DNA of 64,000 bases from Conchocele bisecta (GCA_029237695.1 CM055266.1:119836569-119900568); one strand, 5' to 3'; counted from the first letter of the stretch, positions 20,416 through 32,087 are shown. Numbers and translations are program-made. The notes: generated by a model from the letters alone, not told the origin.

Positions 20416-20600
20416 AAATATTGTCGTCTGCTGTTTACTTTTTAAAATGAAATATTGTCGTCTGCTATTTAATTTTTAAAATTTAACACATAGTTTTACA
20501 GCAGATTAGACTCATTCCCAATGGAAATGATTCTAAACTGCTGCCAGACAATGCTTTTACGACAATTTTCGTGTCCCACATGTTAATGGTTAAATTGCAT
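20416..20600. mobile_element. M7 MITE, diverged
   Basis: GTCGTCTGCTGTTTACTTTTT occurs twice on the left, followed by the CCCAATGGAAATGATTCTAA palindrome. The right end is decayed. It starts 12 bp after the FB2 target duplication. Confidence 0.6.
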
Positions 20601-20835
20601 GGAGATACTACATTGTTTTGGATATGCCGCTAATAGCACCATTGAGAGCTTTTCGCAGTGACGTGGCCTAATTTCTTATGACATCATCACGCAATGTAAG
20701 TGAAACAAAATATCACCGCTGGCGAGTCATCATGAACAAAACGCCGAACAAAACGCCAATCAAGCTACAGAGACAATGGCATTGACGGATGACCCCTTTG
20801 AACCCGAAAGCCCACTATAGCATGGTTTGCAAACA

Positions 20836-20888
20836 GTGCAGATCCAGATGAGCCGGCTCGTAACGAGCCGTCTCATCAGGATCTGCAC
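20836..20888. repeat. Hairpin (GTGCAGATCCAGATGAG)
   Basis: 53-bp inverted repeat with GGCTCGTAACGAGCC centre. The arms resemble the inner hairpin of M2. Confidence 0.75.
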
Positions 20889-21006
20889 TTTTTGCAAGTA
20901 ATTTTCATATTTTTTTTAGAACAAAAACACCCCATTTTCATAAATGGACTAATCTGAAAATCATTTTGTGATTTTTGGATTGGTCGGAAAATTAGGATAT
21001 CACAGT

Positions 21007-21279
21007 CAATTCCAGTTAATTCGGGTTGAAAGGGTTAAAGCTCACATTCTATATGGTTCTTCGCATGGTTGATATGAATGTTGATATGAATACGCCTGTG
21101 ACGTATCGCGAATATCATAATTATATAGGCGGTAGTCAAGTAATCGCACGGAAACGAAATAAATGCGTTATAAACAATCTATTTTAGCACACGTGACCTA
21201 AACCTCGAAGAGCCGAAACTCGCATCACAAAGGTTCCTCCCATGGTTGGTATGAATGTACATGTGCAGTATGCAAAGAT
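21007..21279. other. 273-bp block absent from the other B copy
   Basis: Contig 3 reads straight from GATATCACAGT to CCGATATGC (near 49903). The block contains two similar pieces (GGTTCTTCGCATGGTTGATATG, GGTTCCTCCCATGGTTGGTATG). It may be an insertion here or a deletion there. Confidence 0.8.
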
Positions 21280-21477
21280 CCGATATGCTAGAAACAAAAT
21301 TGCTACCCCGATCCATACCTCTCGCGAGATAACATATCGGAGGCGAATTATTGTAGCTACCGATATACGAGTACGAATATTTTCTACTGACAAACCGACA
21401 GGGTAAACTCCACATCGATGGCAACATTGACGTATTACGTACGTGTACATCTGCATTTTGATCTGCATCTGTTTTTA

Positions 21478-21505
21478 TTAGCCGATCTATTTATAGATCG
21501 GCTAA
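21478..21505. repeat. Perfect 28-bp palindrome TTAGCCGATCTATT...
   Basis: Exact inverted repeat. A related GATCGGCTAATA occurs at about 22397, possibly the far end of one element. Confidence 0.7.
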
Positions 21506-22193
21506 TATATTGGTCATCCATCGAATTCTGAAAAAGTTTGTAGCAACCCTTTTCTCCGCTATTCGGTAATCTACGAACGCGAATTTTGTTTTATCACTTC
21601 CAAATTGCATCAACCGATAAAGTTTGCATTTTTGGCAATTATCTCCGTTTAAAATTTAAAACTTTAAATATAGCCAAATAACACAATTTTGAATACGTAA
21701 TGAGCTGAACGCCGGAAGAGATTGAACCCGGAAGTTGTTGTTGTTGAAGTCCATAGTTGGCTCTAATGGCCATATACGCCAACATACGCCGATTATTGGG
21801 CTAATTTAAAGCTTTTATTTATTAAACAGAACAAGTTTCAGCCACGTATAATCGCGTAAAATGTGTTTATCCGCAAATTATTGATTGTCTTGCGCCCGAC
21901 ATCGCGCAAAAAATCACGGATGGGCCCCTTTTTAAATGACCAGTGCGCACATTAAAAAAAACGTAATTGACTATTTAAACGCGCTGCGTATTTAAATCAT
22001 TGAAGGCGTGCAGTTCAATCGAGTGTGCGGCCGTTGAACGTAAGCTTCGAGTCGATTTAAACCATTTAGATCGATAAACAAGGGGGGATAAACAAGTGAC
22101 AACGTTAACCTGTTATGCTCCATTAAGAAGTAATAAGCTTATGGCAAATCATATTACTTTGGGGCCGAGCTACTAAAGTGACTGGTGTGGCAT
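21506..22193. other. No gene seen
   Basis: Unique-looking sequence apart from its copy at 50129-51054. Contig 3 has an extra block inside it. Confidence 0.4.
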
Positions 22194-22318
22194 GGAAATA
22201 TTGAGTTCTGATTTTGGGAATTTTCCTCATCGTGGACCCGTTTAATGCGGGATAGTACAACCCGTTGGCCCGGCCTTAAATGACCTTAGCTGTTGATAGG
22301 CGATTAAACACCAATACT
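22194..22318 (+). mobile_element. M15 retroelement 3' tail
   Basis: TTCTGATTTTGGGAATTTTCC, CCGGCCTTAAATGACC, then CTGTTGATAGGCGATTAAAC. A poly-C run follows. Confidence 0.6.
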
Positions 22319-22679
22319 CACTCGCTCTCATTCATTCCCCCCCCCCCGAGACTCAGTAACTACTAAAATGCGGACATATATTGAACCCTGATTTGATCGG
22401 CTAATAACATCATGCTCTGCATGACTTTTCATTTCATTGGTTGGGGTCCATTGAAGTTACTCGTGACGTAGTATATATTATTTTCAACATTTGCATCGAT
22501 ACATTGTTGCAAAATATACCGTGTCTATCCACAAGCGTACGTCGAAATAACTGTTTTAGATAAACTAATCAATTTTTTGTTTTTGTAGATACGGCATTAT
22601 GAACATTCACCGACAACTATCATTGCGACGACAAAATATAAGTACATGCAATGTACAATAAAACATCGAGTACACTCGA

Positions 22680-23103
22680 TATAACATTGGTGCATGTAAA
22701 CAAGAAACGTTATAACATGGATGCAACCTACGATAAGAATATGCGCTTTCTAATATTGGTTAATCGCAACCATAGCGCTCACCTACGATAAGAATATGCG
22801 CTTTCTAATATTGTTTAATCGCGACCATAGCGCTCACCTACGATAAGAATATGCGCTTTCTAATATTGGTTAATCGCAACCATAGCGCTCACCTACGATA
22901 AGAATATGCGCTTTCTAATATTGGTTAATCGCAACCATAGCGCTCACCTACGATAAGAATATGCGCTTTCTAATATTGTTTAATCGCGACCATAGCGCTC
23001 ACGAGCGCTATGGTCGCGATTAAACAATATTAGAAAGCGCATATTCTTATCGTAGGTTACATCCATGTTATAACGTTTCTTGTTTACATGCACCAATGTT
23101 ATA
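22680..23103. repeat. Palindrome with 55-bp VNTR on one arm (5 units)
   Basis: Outer arms TATAACATTGGTGCATG and complement. The left arm holds five tandem 55-bp units starting 22727, 22782, 22837, 22892 and 22947 (CCTACGATAAGAATATGCGC...CATAGCGCTCA). The right arm holds one inverted unit (23002-23058). So a simple hairpin appears to have expanded on one side only. Confidence 0.95.
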
Positions 23104-23148
23104 ACTTTCCTTCTTTACATGCATCCACCTTATAACGTTTTTTTGTCT

Positions 23149-24402
23149 ATACAATACAATACATTTTATTCACTCTAAGCCACATACGTGACACACGAGG
23201 TATACAATAGATTACATAATACAACGATGGGTAAAAATACAAAATGCATATGTATAAGCTCACTAGTCATTATAACCATAAAGCATTTCTTATAAAAATA
23301 GCTAAATTTCTTAATTGCTTTCCAGCTTTTTTCTCAAATAGCTGTGCGAATTTTAAAATATTTGGTCTTCTAAAATAAAATGGCTTGATATACCGTTTTC
23401 GAACTTCATCATAGAAGCGGCATCGAAAAGGAAATGAAACTCGTCACCGAGAGCACCAGCGCCACATTTGTTGCAGACCCTGCTTGCTCTCGGCACACCT
23501 GTCCATCTACCAGTTTCGACCGCCAGTCTATGATTACAAGTTCGAAATCTTGGTCAATGTTTTTCTTAACCTTTCCGTGAGATTAATTAAATATGTTTCT
23601 AATCCAAACTCTGTTTTTTAAAGATTCTATACGTAATTCCACGTGAAGATGAATCGATGCTGGTGAGCCATGACTGAATAAACTGGTTCTGAAGCTGAGT
23701 CCTGGCGTAGTGGCTCAGCCAGATAGCATTAACATCGTTCTGGCTAAGCCATACGCCAGGACTCCAATTTCAGTTAAAATAGATTTAACATTCTGAATCC
23801 ATCGGAAATGAGTCACATTTGCTTCATGTTGTGTATATAATAACTTATACATAAGAAACAATAATTTACTCTGCTTCCCTGAAACTAATTTTGCCCAAAA
23901 CGAAATAATTCTACATTTAATGTCAATAATAAGAGGAAATTTGCCGAGTTCTCCATAAACCATGAAATTTGGTGTGGATTTCTTTACCCCCAAAACAGTT
24001 TTACAAAATTTCAAATGAATGTTGTTTCTATAGCCGAAATGTTTTCAAATCCCCATGATTTCACAGGCATAGCAGAGAATTGGAGTGATACATTGATCAA
24101 ATAACTTAAGCTGACAGTCTACTGGAGTTGACAAGTTGTTAATCTTTCTAAATAGGCCGAAAAGAGCTTTGGATGCTTGGTCAATCAAATGTTTCTTAGT
24201 CTTATGAAAAGTTCCGTTTTGTGAAAAAACATTTCCCAAATATGTAAAGTGGTCTACAATTTCAATTGTGTTATCGTTATATGTAAAGGCTATCTTTTTT
24301 GATGATTTACGTTTTTTTGAAAATCATAATTTTGGTTTTTGATGCGTTTACTTCCAATTTCCACTGAATACAGTATTGATGAAAATAATTTAGAGCATCT
24401 TG
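23149..24402 (-). mobile_element. 5'-truncated LINE, polymorphic insertion
   Basis: Non-LTR retrotransposon on the minus strand, cut off inside the reverse transcriptase and running to a 3' end with TACAA/TATTG repeats at 23151. The equivalent site in contig 3 (near 52124) is empty and reads GTCTACATGCATTG. The junctions share only TA, so any target duplication is very short. The same 3' end occurs at 17006-17259. Confidence 0.9.
23715..24402 (-). pseudogene. Reverse transcriptase C-terminal part of the LINE
   Basis: The minus-strand reading contains the sequence of motifs typical of LINE reverse transcriptase after the catalytic core: W-x-L-x-VN-x-SKTKIMIF, then FTYLGNVFSQNG, FDQCITPILCY, and HLKFCK...STPNFMVYGELG. 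The order and motifs fit a jockey/CR1-like clade, which I cannot pin down. The frame is broken by one in-frame TGA (24045-24047) and one A-run frameshift near 24315, so it is dead. The catalytic aspartates would lie upstream of the truncation. Confidence 0.85.
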
Positions 24403-25450
24403 TACATGCATTGATGGTAAAACGTTTCTTGTTTACATTCATCTATGTTATATGTTTTCTTATTTACGTGCATTCATGGCATACCTTTGTTCTTGTTTTG
24501 TTCTAACTGTTCATGTTTACTTGCATCCATGTTATAACGTTTCTGGTTTACATGCAACCATGTTATAATTGTTCTCGTATACATGCATTCATGTCATGGC
24601 TTTTCACGCTAACATGTAGTCATGTTACAACTTTTCTGGTTTACATACATTCAACTTTTATTGTTTGCATGTAGCAATGTGATACTGTTCCTTCTTATTT
24701 ACATGTATCCATGTTATACTTTTTCTGGCTTATATGCATCCATGATATAACCTTTCCGGTTTATCCATGCTATAATTTGTCCAGTTTACATGTATCCATG
24801 TTATAATTTGTCCGGTTTACATGTATCCATGTTATAATTTGTCCAGTTTACATGTATCCATGTTATAATTTGTCCGGTTTACATGTATCCATGTTATAAT
24901 GTGTCCAGTTTACATGTATCCATGTTATAATTTGTCCAGTTTACATGTATCCATGTTATAATTTGTCCAGTTTACATGTATCCATGTTATAACTTGTCCG
25001 GTTTCCATGTATCCAATCCATGGTATAACCTTTCAAATTTACATGCATCCATGTTATAACCTTTCCGGTTTACATGTATCCATGTTATACTTTGTCCAAT
25101 TTACATGTATCCATGTTATAATTTGTCAAGTTTACATGTATCCATGTTATAACTTGTCCAGTTTACATGTATCCATATTATAACTTGTCCGGTTTACATG
25201 TATCCATGGTATAACCTTTCTGGTTTACATGCATCCATGTTATAACCTTTCCGGTTTACATGTATCCATGTTACAATTTGTCCGGTTAACATGTATCCAT
25301 GTTATAATTTGTCCGGTTTACATGTATCCATGGTATAACCTTTCTAGTTTACATGCATCCATGTTATAACATTTCTGGTTTACATGCATCCATGTTATAG
25401 CTTTTCTGGTTTACATGCATTCATGTTACAGCTTTTCTTGTTACATTCAT
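24403..25450. repeat. 31-bp minisatellite
   Basis: Tandem units of about 31 bp (TTTACATGTATCCATG then TTATAATTTGTCCAG) with a more diverged left part. The outer arm of the VNTR palindrome is itself a variant of this unit, so the whole 22680-25450 tract is one repeat landscape into which the LINE inserted. Confidence 0.9.
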
Positions 25451-25567
25451 CCATTTATATCTTGTTTACAACCTGCGGGCAACACTGCGCAATTGTCTAT
25501 CTCCTGAGTGACCTTCTACGTCTGACTGGCAATTACTGCCAACCATTTGTGACGGTGCCTGGACGAA

Positions 25568-25791
25568 TGGGGCTGGTGGAGGAATGGGGCTGACCATTGT
25601 AGATCCAGACCAGCCTGTGCATCCGCATAGTTTGATCAGGATCTGCATTGCTCGCCATTCCATCAACGAAACACGCGTCATGCTTGCAATAAAAGTATAG
25701 ATCGTTTTCAGGCTACATGAGTGTGCTCTTTGATCAGGCACTACACTGGTCACAAAACCCATAAGCCCAATTTCTCCAGTCACGGCCACAT
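25568..25791. mobile_element. M2 MITE
   Basis: Right TCCAGTCACGGCCACA end intact. The left end is decayed (TGGGGCTGGTGGAGGAATGGGG). The inner GATCCAGACCAGCC hairpin is present. Confidence 0.7.
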
Positions 25792-25875
25792 TTCTGCCTT
25801 CCTTATTCTATTATTAGCGTCATCGACTGAAGCCCCATGTCCCGTGTCGCGAGATAGTCCACAGCATGTTTGTGT

Positions 25876-26375
25876 NNNNNNNNNNNNNNNNNNNNNNNNN
25901 NNNNNNNNNNNNNNNNNNNNNNNNNNNNNNNNNNNNNNNNNNNNNNNNNNNNNNNNNNNNNNNNNNNNNNNNNNNNNNNNNNNNNNNNNNNNNNNNNNNN
26001 NNNNNNNNNNNNNNNNNNNNNNNNNNNNNNNNNNNNNNNNNNNNNNNNNNNNNNNNNNNNNNNNNNNNNNNNNNNNNNNNNNNNNNNNNNNNNNNNNNNN
26101 NNNNNNNNNNNNNNNNNNNNNNNNNNNNNNNNNNNNNNNNNNNNNNNNNNNNNNNNNNNNNNNNNNNNNNNNNNNNNNNNNNNNNNNNNNNNNNNNNNNN
26201 NNNNNNNNNNNNNNNNNNNNNNNNNNNNNNNNNNNNNNNNNNNNNNNNNNNNNNNNNNNNNNNNNNNNNNNNNNNNNNNNNNNNNNNNNNNNNNNNNNNN
26301 NNNNNNNNNNNNNNNNNNNNNNNNNNNNNNNNNNNNNNNNNNNNNNNNNNNNNNNNNNNNNNNNNNNNNNNNNNN
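25876..26375. other. Assembly gap of 500 N
   Basis: Exactly 500 unknown bases. The round length suggests a scaffolder placeholder and not a measured gap. The sequence to the right is the reverse complement of 17278-17301 and onward, so the scaffold turns back on itself here. Confidence 0.99.
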
Positions 26376-26417
26376 TGCGTTTAAAATATTTCATATGAAA
26401 GCTTGTATATTTCTGAG

Positions 26418-26670
26418 AATACAATACAATACAATACATTTTATTCACTCTAAGCCACATACGTGACACACGAGGTATACAATAGATTACATAATACAAC
26501 GATGGGTAAAAATACAAAATGCATATGTATAAGCTCACTAGTCATTATAACCATAAAGCATTTCTTATAAAAATAGGTAAATTTCTTAATTGCTTTCCAG
26601 ATTTTTTCTCAAATAGCTGTGCGAATTTTAAAATATTTGGTCTTCTAAAATAAAATGGCTTGATATACCG
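26418..26670 (-). mobile_element. LINE 3' end fragment, mirror copy
   Basis: Mirror of 17006-17259; (ATACA)n at its left. Confidence 0.85.
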
Positions 26671-26693
26671 TTAGAATGAAGTGGTTTAGCGCA

Positions 26694-26998
26694 GTAGCCG
26701 ATTTCATCAAAATGGCAAAGTATACTTATCTAGCAAAGTATACTTCGAGGGAGTAATCATTTATTTTTCCCGAAATGCATTATTTCATATAGAACTAACA
26801 CCTGCATATATTTGATGATTAAAAGTATGCAGAATTATTATACTGAATTTATTACATTATCACAGCCAAAATGGCTGTGATAATGTAATAAATTTAGTAT
26901 AATAAAAATTATTAAATTTATCCTTAAATTGAAAATTTCTCGCTCAAAGTATACTTTGCTAGATAAGCATACTTTGCAATGTTGGTGAAATAGGATAC
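26694..26998. mobile_element. M5 MITE, mirror copy
   Basis: Mirror of 16684-16988. Confidence 0.85.
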
Positions 26999-27107
26999 AG
27001 GTTGGTTAATAGGGCATGTCAGGATTTTTTGGAAAAAATACTACAATTTCTTTTGTTTTTAAATGCTTTGTTTTCATCGTGGCCCTGTGTGAAGTGGTTT
27101 AATTGAA

Positions 27108-27246
27108 TTTATCCCGTCAACACAGTGTGTATGTGCCGTGAAACACGGTGCCGTGAAACGTTTTTGATATCCTGTCAATACGATTTGAAGATGCGGCTGG
27201 GGTCATTTTTTGCATTTTAACGCTATTTGTAATGTTGACGGGATAA
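27108..27246. mobile_element. M12 partner module, mirror copy
   Basis: Mirror of 16421-16573. It has one GTGCCGTGAAAC motif fewer than copy 1, a repeat-number difference between the copies. Confidence 0.8.
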
Positions 27247-27249
27247 GTA

Positions 27250-27389
27250 GAATAGTAGGTTAGTGCCGTGAATGGGAAAAATATCTGGCGCGGCACGGAA
27301 ACGGGATGTGCTCGGCAGAGCCCCGCCCATCCCGTTTCCTGAGCCTTGCCAGATATTTTTTCCCATTCACGGCACTAACCTACTATTCT
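27250..27389. mobile_element. M12 hairpin, mirror copy
   Basis: Mirror of 16278-16418. Confidence 0.85.
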
Positions 27390-27985
27390 CTATATACATG
27401 TATATGACGATACTAGGACTGCTGTTTTTTTTTCTCAGGATTTTTGGAGAGAAAAAAAATAAATTTAGAAAAAAATGTGTTTTCATCATTGCCCTGTGTT
27501 AAGTGGTTTAATTGAACATACATGACGATACCAGGATTTTCACCCAATTATTTGTCTATGGGAATTGGGGAAAAGGAGGTGGAGGAGCTGTGGGAGGAGT
27601 AAAAAAAATGAAACATTTTGGAAATTGATTCCGAAACCTGGCTAGATAGCTTGGAAATGATCTAACTAAGAAACAACACAAAACTTTAATTTTGAAAATA
27701 TCGCATCCCCATAGACATGCTAAATCATGGGGAAATTGGGAAATAGTTTGCAATAAAGTCGATATTGGATCAAATGTCATGAAATAAAAAGAAGGCTCAT
27801 TCTTAAATTTTGCTAAAATTTAATAATTTCGAAAACAAAGCGTGTTTTCATTGTTTATAGTAACCGTAAAGTTGGGAAGTGTTTTAGTGAAACGGACAAT
27901 AGAAACCGTCTTGCTCATTTGTTAGGTCTTCGTGACGCTATACTTAAGTAGTTATTACGACTTATAAGGTGCATTAAGCCGACTT

Positions 27986-28296
27986 AGCAATCACATGTTG
28001 TAGATGACAGACACACGCCACCATAAGTTTGTTTTCATGTAACAGGGTATTTTATGGAGCCTGGTTGTTCTACAATCACATTTTGTAGATGACACACGCC
28101 ACCATAAGTTTGTTTTCATGTAACAGGGTATTTTATGGAGCCTTGTTGTTCTACAATCACATTTTGTAGATGACACACGCCACCATAAGTTTGTTTTCAT
28201 GTAACAGGGTATGTTCTACAACCAGGCTCCATAAAATACCCTGTTACATGAAAACAAACTCATGGTGGCGTGTGTCATCTACAAAATGTGATTGCT
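27986..28296. mobile_element. Foldback FB3, mirror copy
   Basis: Cleaner than 15334-15663. Two complete direct ~83-bp units and part of a third, followed by one inverted unit. Open frames through it (for example 27991-28200, minus) are repeat artefacts. Confidence 0.8.
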
Positions 28297-28394
28297 AAAT
28301 GTTCAGGGGATACCAAATATGTTCTCTATTTGTGGGGATTTGTATTTGTGTTAGCGTGTGATCTTTTAATCATTATTTCAGAAGAGTTAGTTTA

Positions 28395-28998
28395 TACGGA
28401 GCGCCACAGGAGACATGGATTTTTTTTATTAATTCGTTCCCACGAAATAACAATTCGTTCCCTCAATTTAACAATTCGTTCCTTCGAATTAACAATCCGT
28501 TCCCACGATATAGCAATTCGTTCCCTCGAATTAACAATTCGTTCCCACGATATAACAATTCGTTCCCACGAAATAACAATTCGTTCCCTCAATTTAACAA
28601 TTCGTTCCTTCGAATTAACAATCCGTTCCCACGATATAGCAATTCGTTCCCTCGAATTAACAATTCGTTCCCACGATATAACAATTCGTTCCCTCGAATT
28701 AACAATTCGTTCCCACGAAATGACAATTCGTTCCCTCAATTTAACAATTCGTTCCCCTCGAATTAACAATTCGTTCCCACGATATAGCAATTCGTTCCCA
28801 CGAATTAACAATTTGTTCCTCCACAGGAACAAATTGTTATTTCGTAGGAACGAATTGTTAAATTGAGGGAACGAATTGTTAATTCGTGGGAACGAATTGT
28901 TAAATTGAGGGAACGAATTGTTACTTCGTGGGAACGAATTGTTATTTCGTGGGAACGAATTAATAAAAAAAAGTCTACGTCCCCTGCGGGGCTCCGTA
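28395..28998. mobile_element. Foldback FB1, mirror copy (~604 bp)
   Basis: Flanked by AGTTTA on both sides (28389-28394 and 28999-29004), the complement of the TAAACT duplication at FB1. It is about 60 bp, or three 20-bp units, longer than copy 1. Long open frames on both strands here arise because the repeat unit has no stops in some frames. Confidence 0.85.
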
Positions 28999-29207
28999 AG
29001 TTTACGTCTATTTATGTACACAATGTTCAGTATATATCATTCCATGTTTTGTTTCTTTTTGTTTTGTATTGATTTTTTAGTGGTTTTTGTCTCATCCACG
29101 TTATTGGACAGCGAGACGTAGCGGTTACAATTCTGGCGTCGCCGTAGACATCGTCGACGTCGTGTTGTGGGCGTCACACATGTTACGTCCACAATGTTGG
29201 ATATCTT

Positions 29208-29416
29208 CTTTCACTAAACTTCGTACGACTAAAATTTTAAATTAGGATCGCCTGGTAAATTTCAATTGATGAATTTACATTTATTGAGAACAGGTTGCAT
29301 ATGCAGCCTATGTTCAATACATGTAAATCCAATAATTGTTTACAAGAAAACATTGTTAATGTGACTTAATTTTGCACTTACGAACATTTTAGTCGTACGA
29401 AGTTAAACGGCCCCCT
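29208..29416. mobile_element. M6 MITE, mirror copy
   Basis: Mirror of 14288-14492. It retains slightly more of one end (TTTCACTAAAC). Confidence 0.75.
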
Positions 29417-29660
29417 GACCCGTTAGTCAGATCATTACGAAACTTCACCAATACCTTCGTCACATTGATGGTCATTCTGGTGACCTTGACCTAGGTGACC
29501 TTGACCTTCCTGTCAACAATTTATATGTACGTTATAATAGTGAATATCTCCTGATCCGTTAGTCGGATCATACCAAACTTCGTCAATAGCTGCTGTTCAT
29601 TGTGACCTATACCTTGATCTAGATAACCTTCTAGGCAAGACACTCGGAGGCGATCGCATC
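29417..29660. repeat. Two-unit repeat with TGACCTTGA sites, mirror copy
   Basis: Mirror of 14050-14287. Both TGACCTTGA sites are preserved near 29482-29505. Confidence 0.5.
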
Positions 29661-29832
29661 TTACATTATGACTAGTCACAACATCGTGACCAATAGTTTA
29701 TTATTTTCATTGCCTTATTCTGACCATATTATTTTTTATTTTTGTAATGCTCGTATTTAGACTTGCATCAATGCATTGTTATATGATATTTTAATATTCA
29801 TACGCATTTTAATAAAGCATGTGTTCATGCTG

Positions 29833-29964
29833 CTGGAACCAATCAAATTGCTTGATCGTGAGTTGGCATTGCCAATAGATATTCAGAAACGCTATTTATT
29901 GGATTTACAGTTATTGAGCATAGGCTGCATATGCAGCCTATGCTCAATAAATGTAAATCCAACA
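29833..29964. repeat. M8 fragment plus solo core palindrome, mirror copy
   Basis: Mirror of 13738-13868; the core occupies 29899-29964. Confidence 0.8.
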
Positions 29965-30316
29965 TTTATGTTTCCTATATAACCTAACAATTTACCACAA
30001 AGTTGGCTGTTCTCTGCTACTTTCATTTTAATACGTATGTTTAGGGACATATTTTGACATAATATGCACAAATCCTGCTTTTGATATACATTAATTAAAA
30101 TATAAGGCAACCCTCATATCGCCGTAGCAAGGATTCGCACCAATGCAATTCAAGACTGGGCTATACGTTGTTTATCGCAATTTACTCGAAGTATGACAAA
30201 TACTGTACATCGTAACGAACCGTCTCATCTGGATCTACAATGTTGTCTTTGCGGTCCCTGTGGTTGAACAGGCTAATCAGTTTTAAAACGAATGAATGTT
30301 TGACTAATAGCTGTAT

Positions 30317-30555
30317 AATGAGATACGCAATGCGATTTTGTACCTTCGGACATATGCGTAATTTCATGAAATACGTTTACAAAATTTACAATATTTTTCA
30401 TAAATAAAGTCAGACGTTGACAACATTTTCAGAGTAAATGCGGAATATAATTCCACATGTACTCTGAAAATGTTGTCAACTTCTGACACAATTTACGGAA
30501 AATATTGTAAATTGTGTAAACGTATTTCATGAAATTACGCATGGGGTATCTCTAT
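30317..30555. mobile_element. M10 palindrome, mirror copy
   Basis: Mirror of 13148-13385. Confidence 0.7.
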
Positions 30556-30737
30556 TATGTAAGTATGTACATTATAATCATATGTACAGTATGTACAATT
30601 GTATTTGTAGACACTGCCTATACAGTATATTGAACGTAGTTTGCTATGTGTGGACCACCGACTAACGAAAAAATGCCTTATAACGTTTGCGACCGGTGTA
30701 GATCCCGATCGAATGATGACCAGTAAATGCCCTAATA

Positions 30738-30950
30738 CTGAAATTGGGCTTATAGGTATTGCGACCAGTGTAGATCCAGATCAGCCTGTGCATCCGCACA
30801 GTCTGATCAGGATCTGCACTGGTCGCCATTCCATCAATGAAACACCCGTCATGCTTCTAACAAGACATATGGATCGTTATCAGTGCTACCGAATCAGGGG
30901 TTACACTTGTCACAAATTCCATAAGCCCCATTTCTCCAGTCACAGCCACA
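30738..30950. mobile_element. M2 MITE, mirror copy
   Basis: Mirror of 12752-12963. Confidence 0.75.
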
Positions 30951-31086
30951 TATACGTATGTATTGGGAATGAACGTCGTAAGGCCCCTTTTCCCGGCCGG
31001 GCCCATATTGCAACATAGCACAATGTGGTTTTCATATACCTTCGCAGGATACAGGCACATACATGTACGGCTGAACTGAACGGCAC

Positions 31087-31171
31087 TATATCGATGGTCT
31101 AGTAACATAAGGTCGTAACTGCTATGCTTTAGCATAGCAGTTACGACCTTATGTTACTAGACCATCGATAT
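31087..31171. repeat. Hairpin H3, mirror copy
   Basis: Mirror of 12532-12615; starts ATATCGATGG and ends with its complement. Confidence 0.9.
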
Positions 31172-31184
31172 GTTCACCTGTACT

Positions 31185-31409
31185 ACACTACTGCTTGCGC
31201 TAATCTTGCCAGCACTTGTCAATTTCTCTATTTCAAAAAAAAAAATCCTTGAATATTTAGCTTGGAATCAAGCAGCTTGATTGGCTGATCCTGAGCTGTG
31301 CTACAGCTCAGGCTCAGACAATCAAATTGCTTGATTGTGAGTTGGCATTGCCAACAGATGTTCGGAAGCGTTGATAATTTGGGAAAGATTAACGCGGGCG
31401 GTTATGTAA
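31185..31409. mobile_element. M8 MITE, mirror copy
   Basis: Mirror of 12299-12518. Confidence 0.8.
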
Positions 31410-31867
31410 CAACCATTCACCTAGGTTTACAGTGGATTAATCCCCTGTACGGATGGACAGTCCGTCCCACGTCTACTTCTTCGAATAATGATTGTCTACA
31501 GTGTTTCATCAGGAGTCTCGTCAACATACATGTAACAATACAGTACATTATGATCTCAATAGAACATGTACAATACAATTGTGAATAATAATTATAAGAG
31601 AGTATAGTAGTAGTAGTATTGGGATACTATATAATCATACAGTGTACATGCCACCAGCAACAGAAATTAGTGTGTATAGCTGTGTAGCTAGACCCTCGTC
31701 TAGAGCTGAATATGACGTCGCCCATACAGATGTAGAAAATTAAATGATCACATTTTCTGCCATGTCGAGGCATGTGTAATTTCTGGAATACTATCTCCGT
31801 TGTGTGATGTATTTTGTAGTTATGCTTTCAGTTCTGTATTTTGTAAGCAAACATATTTCACGTGTCA

Positions 31868-32087
31868 TACACCACCGCCTGCGCTAACCTTGTCATTATT
31901 TGTTAACTATTTTATTATTTCAATATAGTTGCATTATTGTGCTTCAAATCAAGCAGCTTGATTGGCTGAGCCTGAGTTGTGGTACAACTCAGGATCAGCC
32001 AATCGAACTGATTGATCGCGAATTCAGATTGCCAATAGATATTCAGAAACGTTGATATCTGTGCAAGATTAACACAGGCAGCTGTGT
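31868..32087. mobile_element. M8 MITE, mirror copy
   Basis: Mirror of 11620-11833. Confidence 0.8.

Larger units (their letters stand above)
17283..25875 (+). repeat. Segment B, copy 1
   Basis: Repeated in direct orientation at 46214-54057; its first ~1.5 kb is also found inverted at 44147-45713. It contains the claudin-like exon, foldback FB2, a 55-bp VNTR inside a palindrome, a LINE absent from the other copy, and a 31-bp minisatellite. It stops at the first N gap. The same sequence continues past that point in contig 3 at 54058. Confidence 0.95.

Noticed and set aside
21179..21468. Minus-strand open frames (94 and 82 codons) as upstream claudin-like exons
   Set aside because: Two overlapping frames, no claudin signature (W-GLW-C-C), and half of the region is missing in contig 3.
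22727..23002. CRISPR-like array (regular 55-bp units)
   Set aside because: Units are contiguous with no variable spacers, lie inside a palindrome, and the genome is animal. It is a VNTR.
23715..24402. Active LINE or host reverse transcriptase gene
   Set aside because: It is 5'-truncated, with an in-frame TGA and a frameshift, and the catalytic part is absent.
25721..26538. Apparent long open frames across the first N gap, and 45689-46304 across the second
   Set aside because: They consist almost entirely of unknown bases.
28270..29021. Long open frames on both strands (about 200 codons each) giving repeated RGNELLI or RERIV peptides
   Set aside because: They are translations of the 20-bp FB1 repeat, open in several frames at once, and change with unit number between copies.
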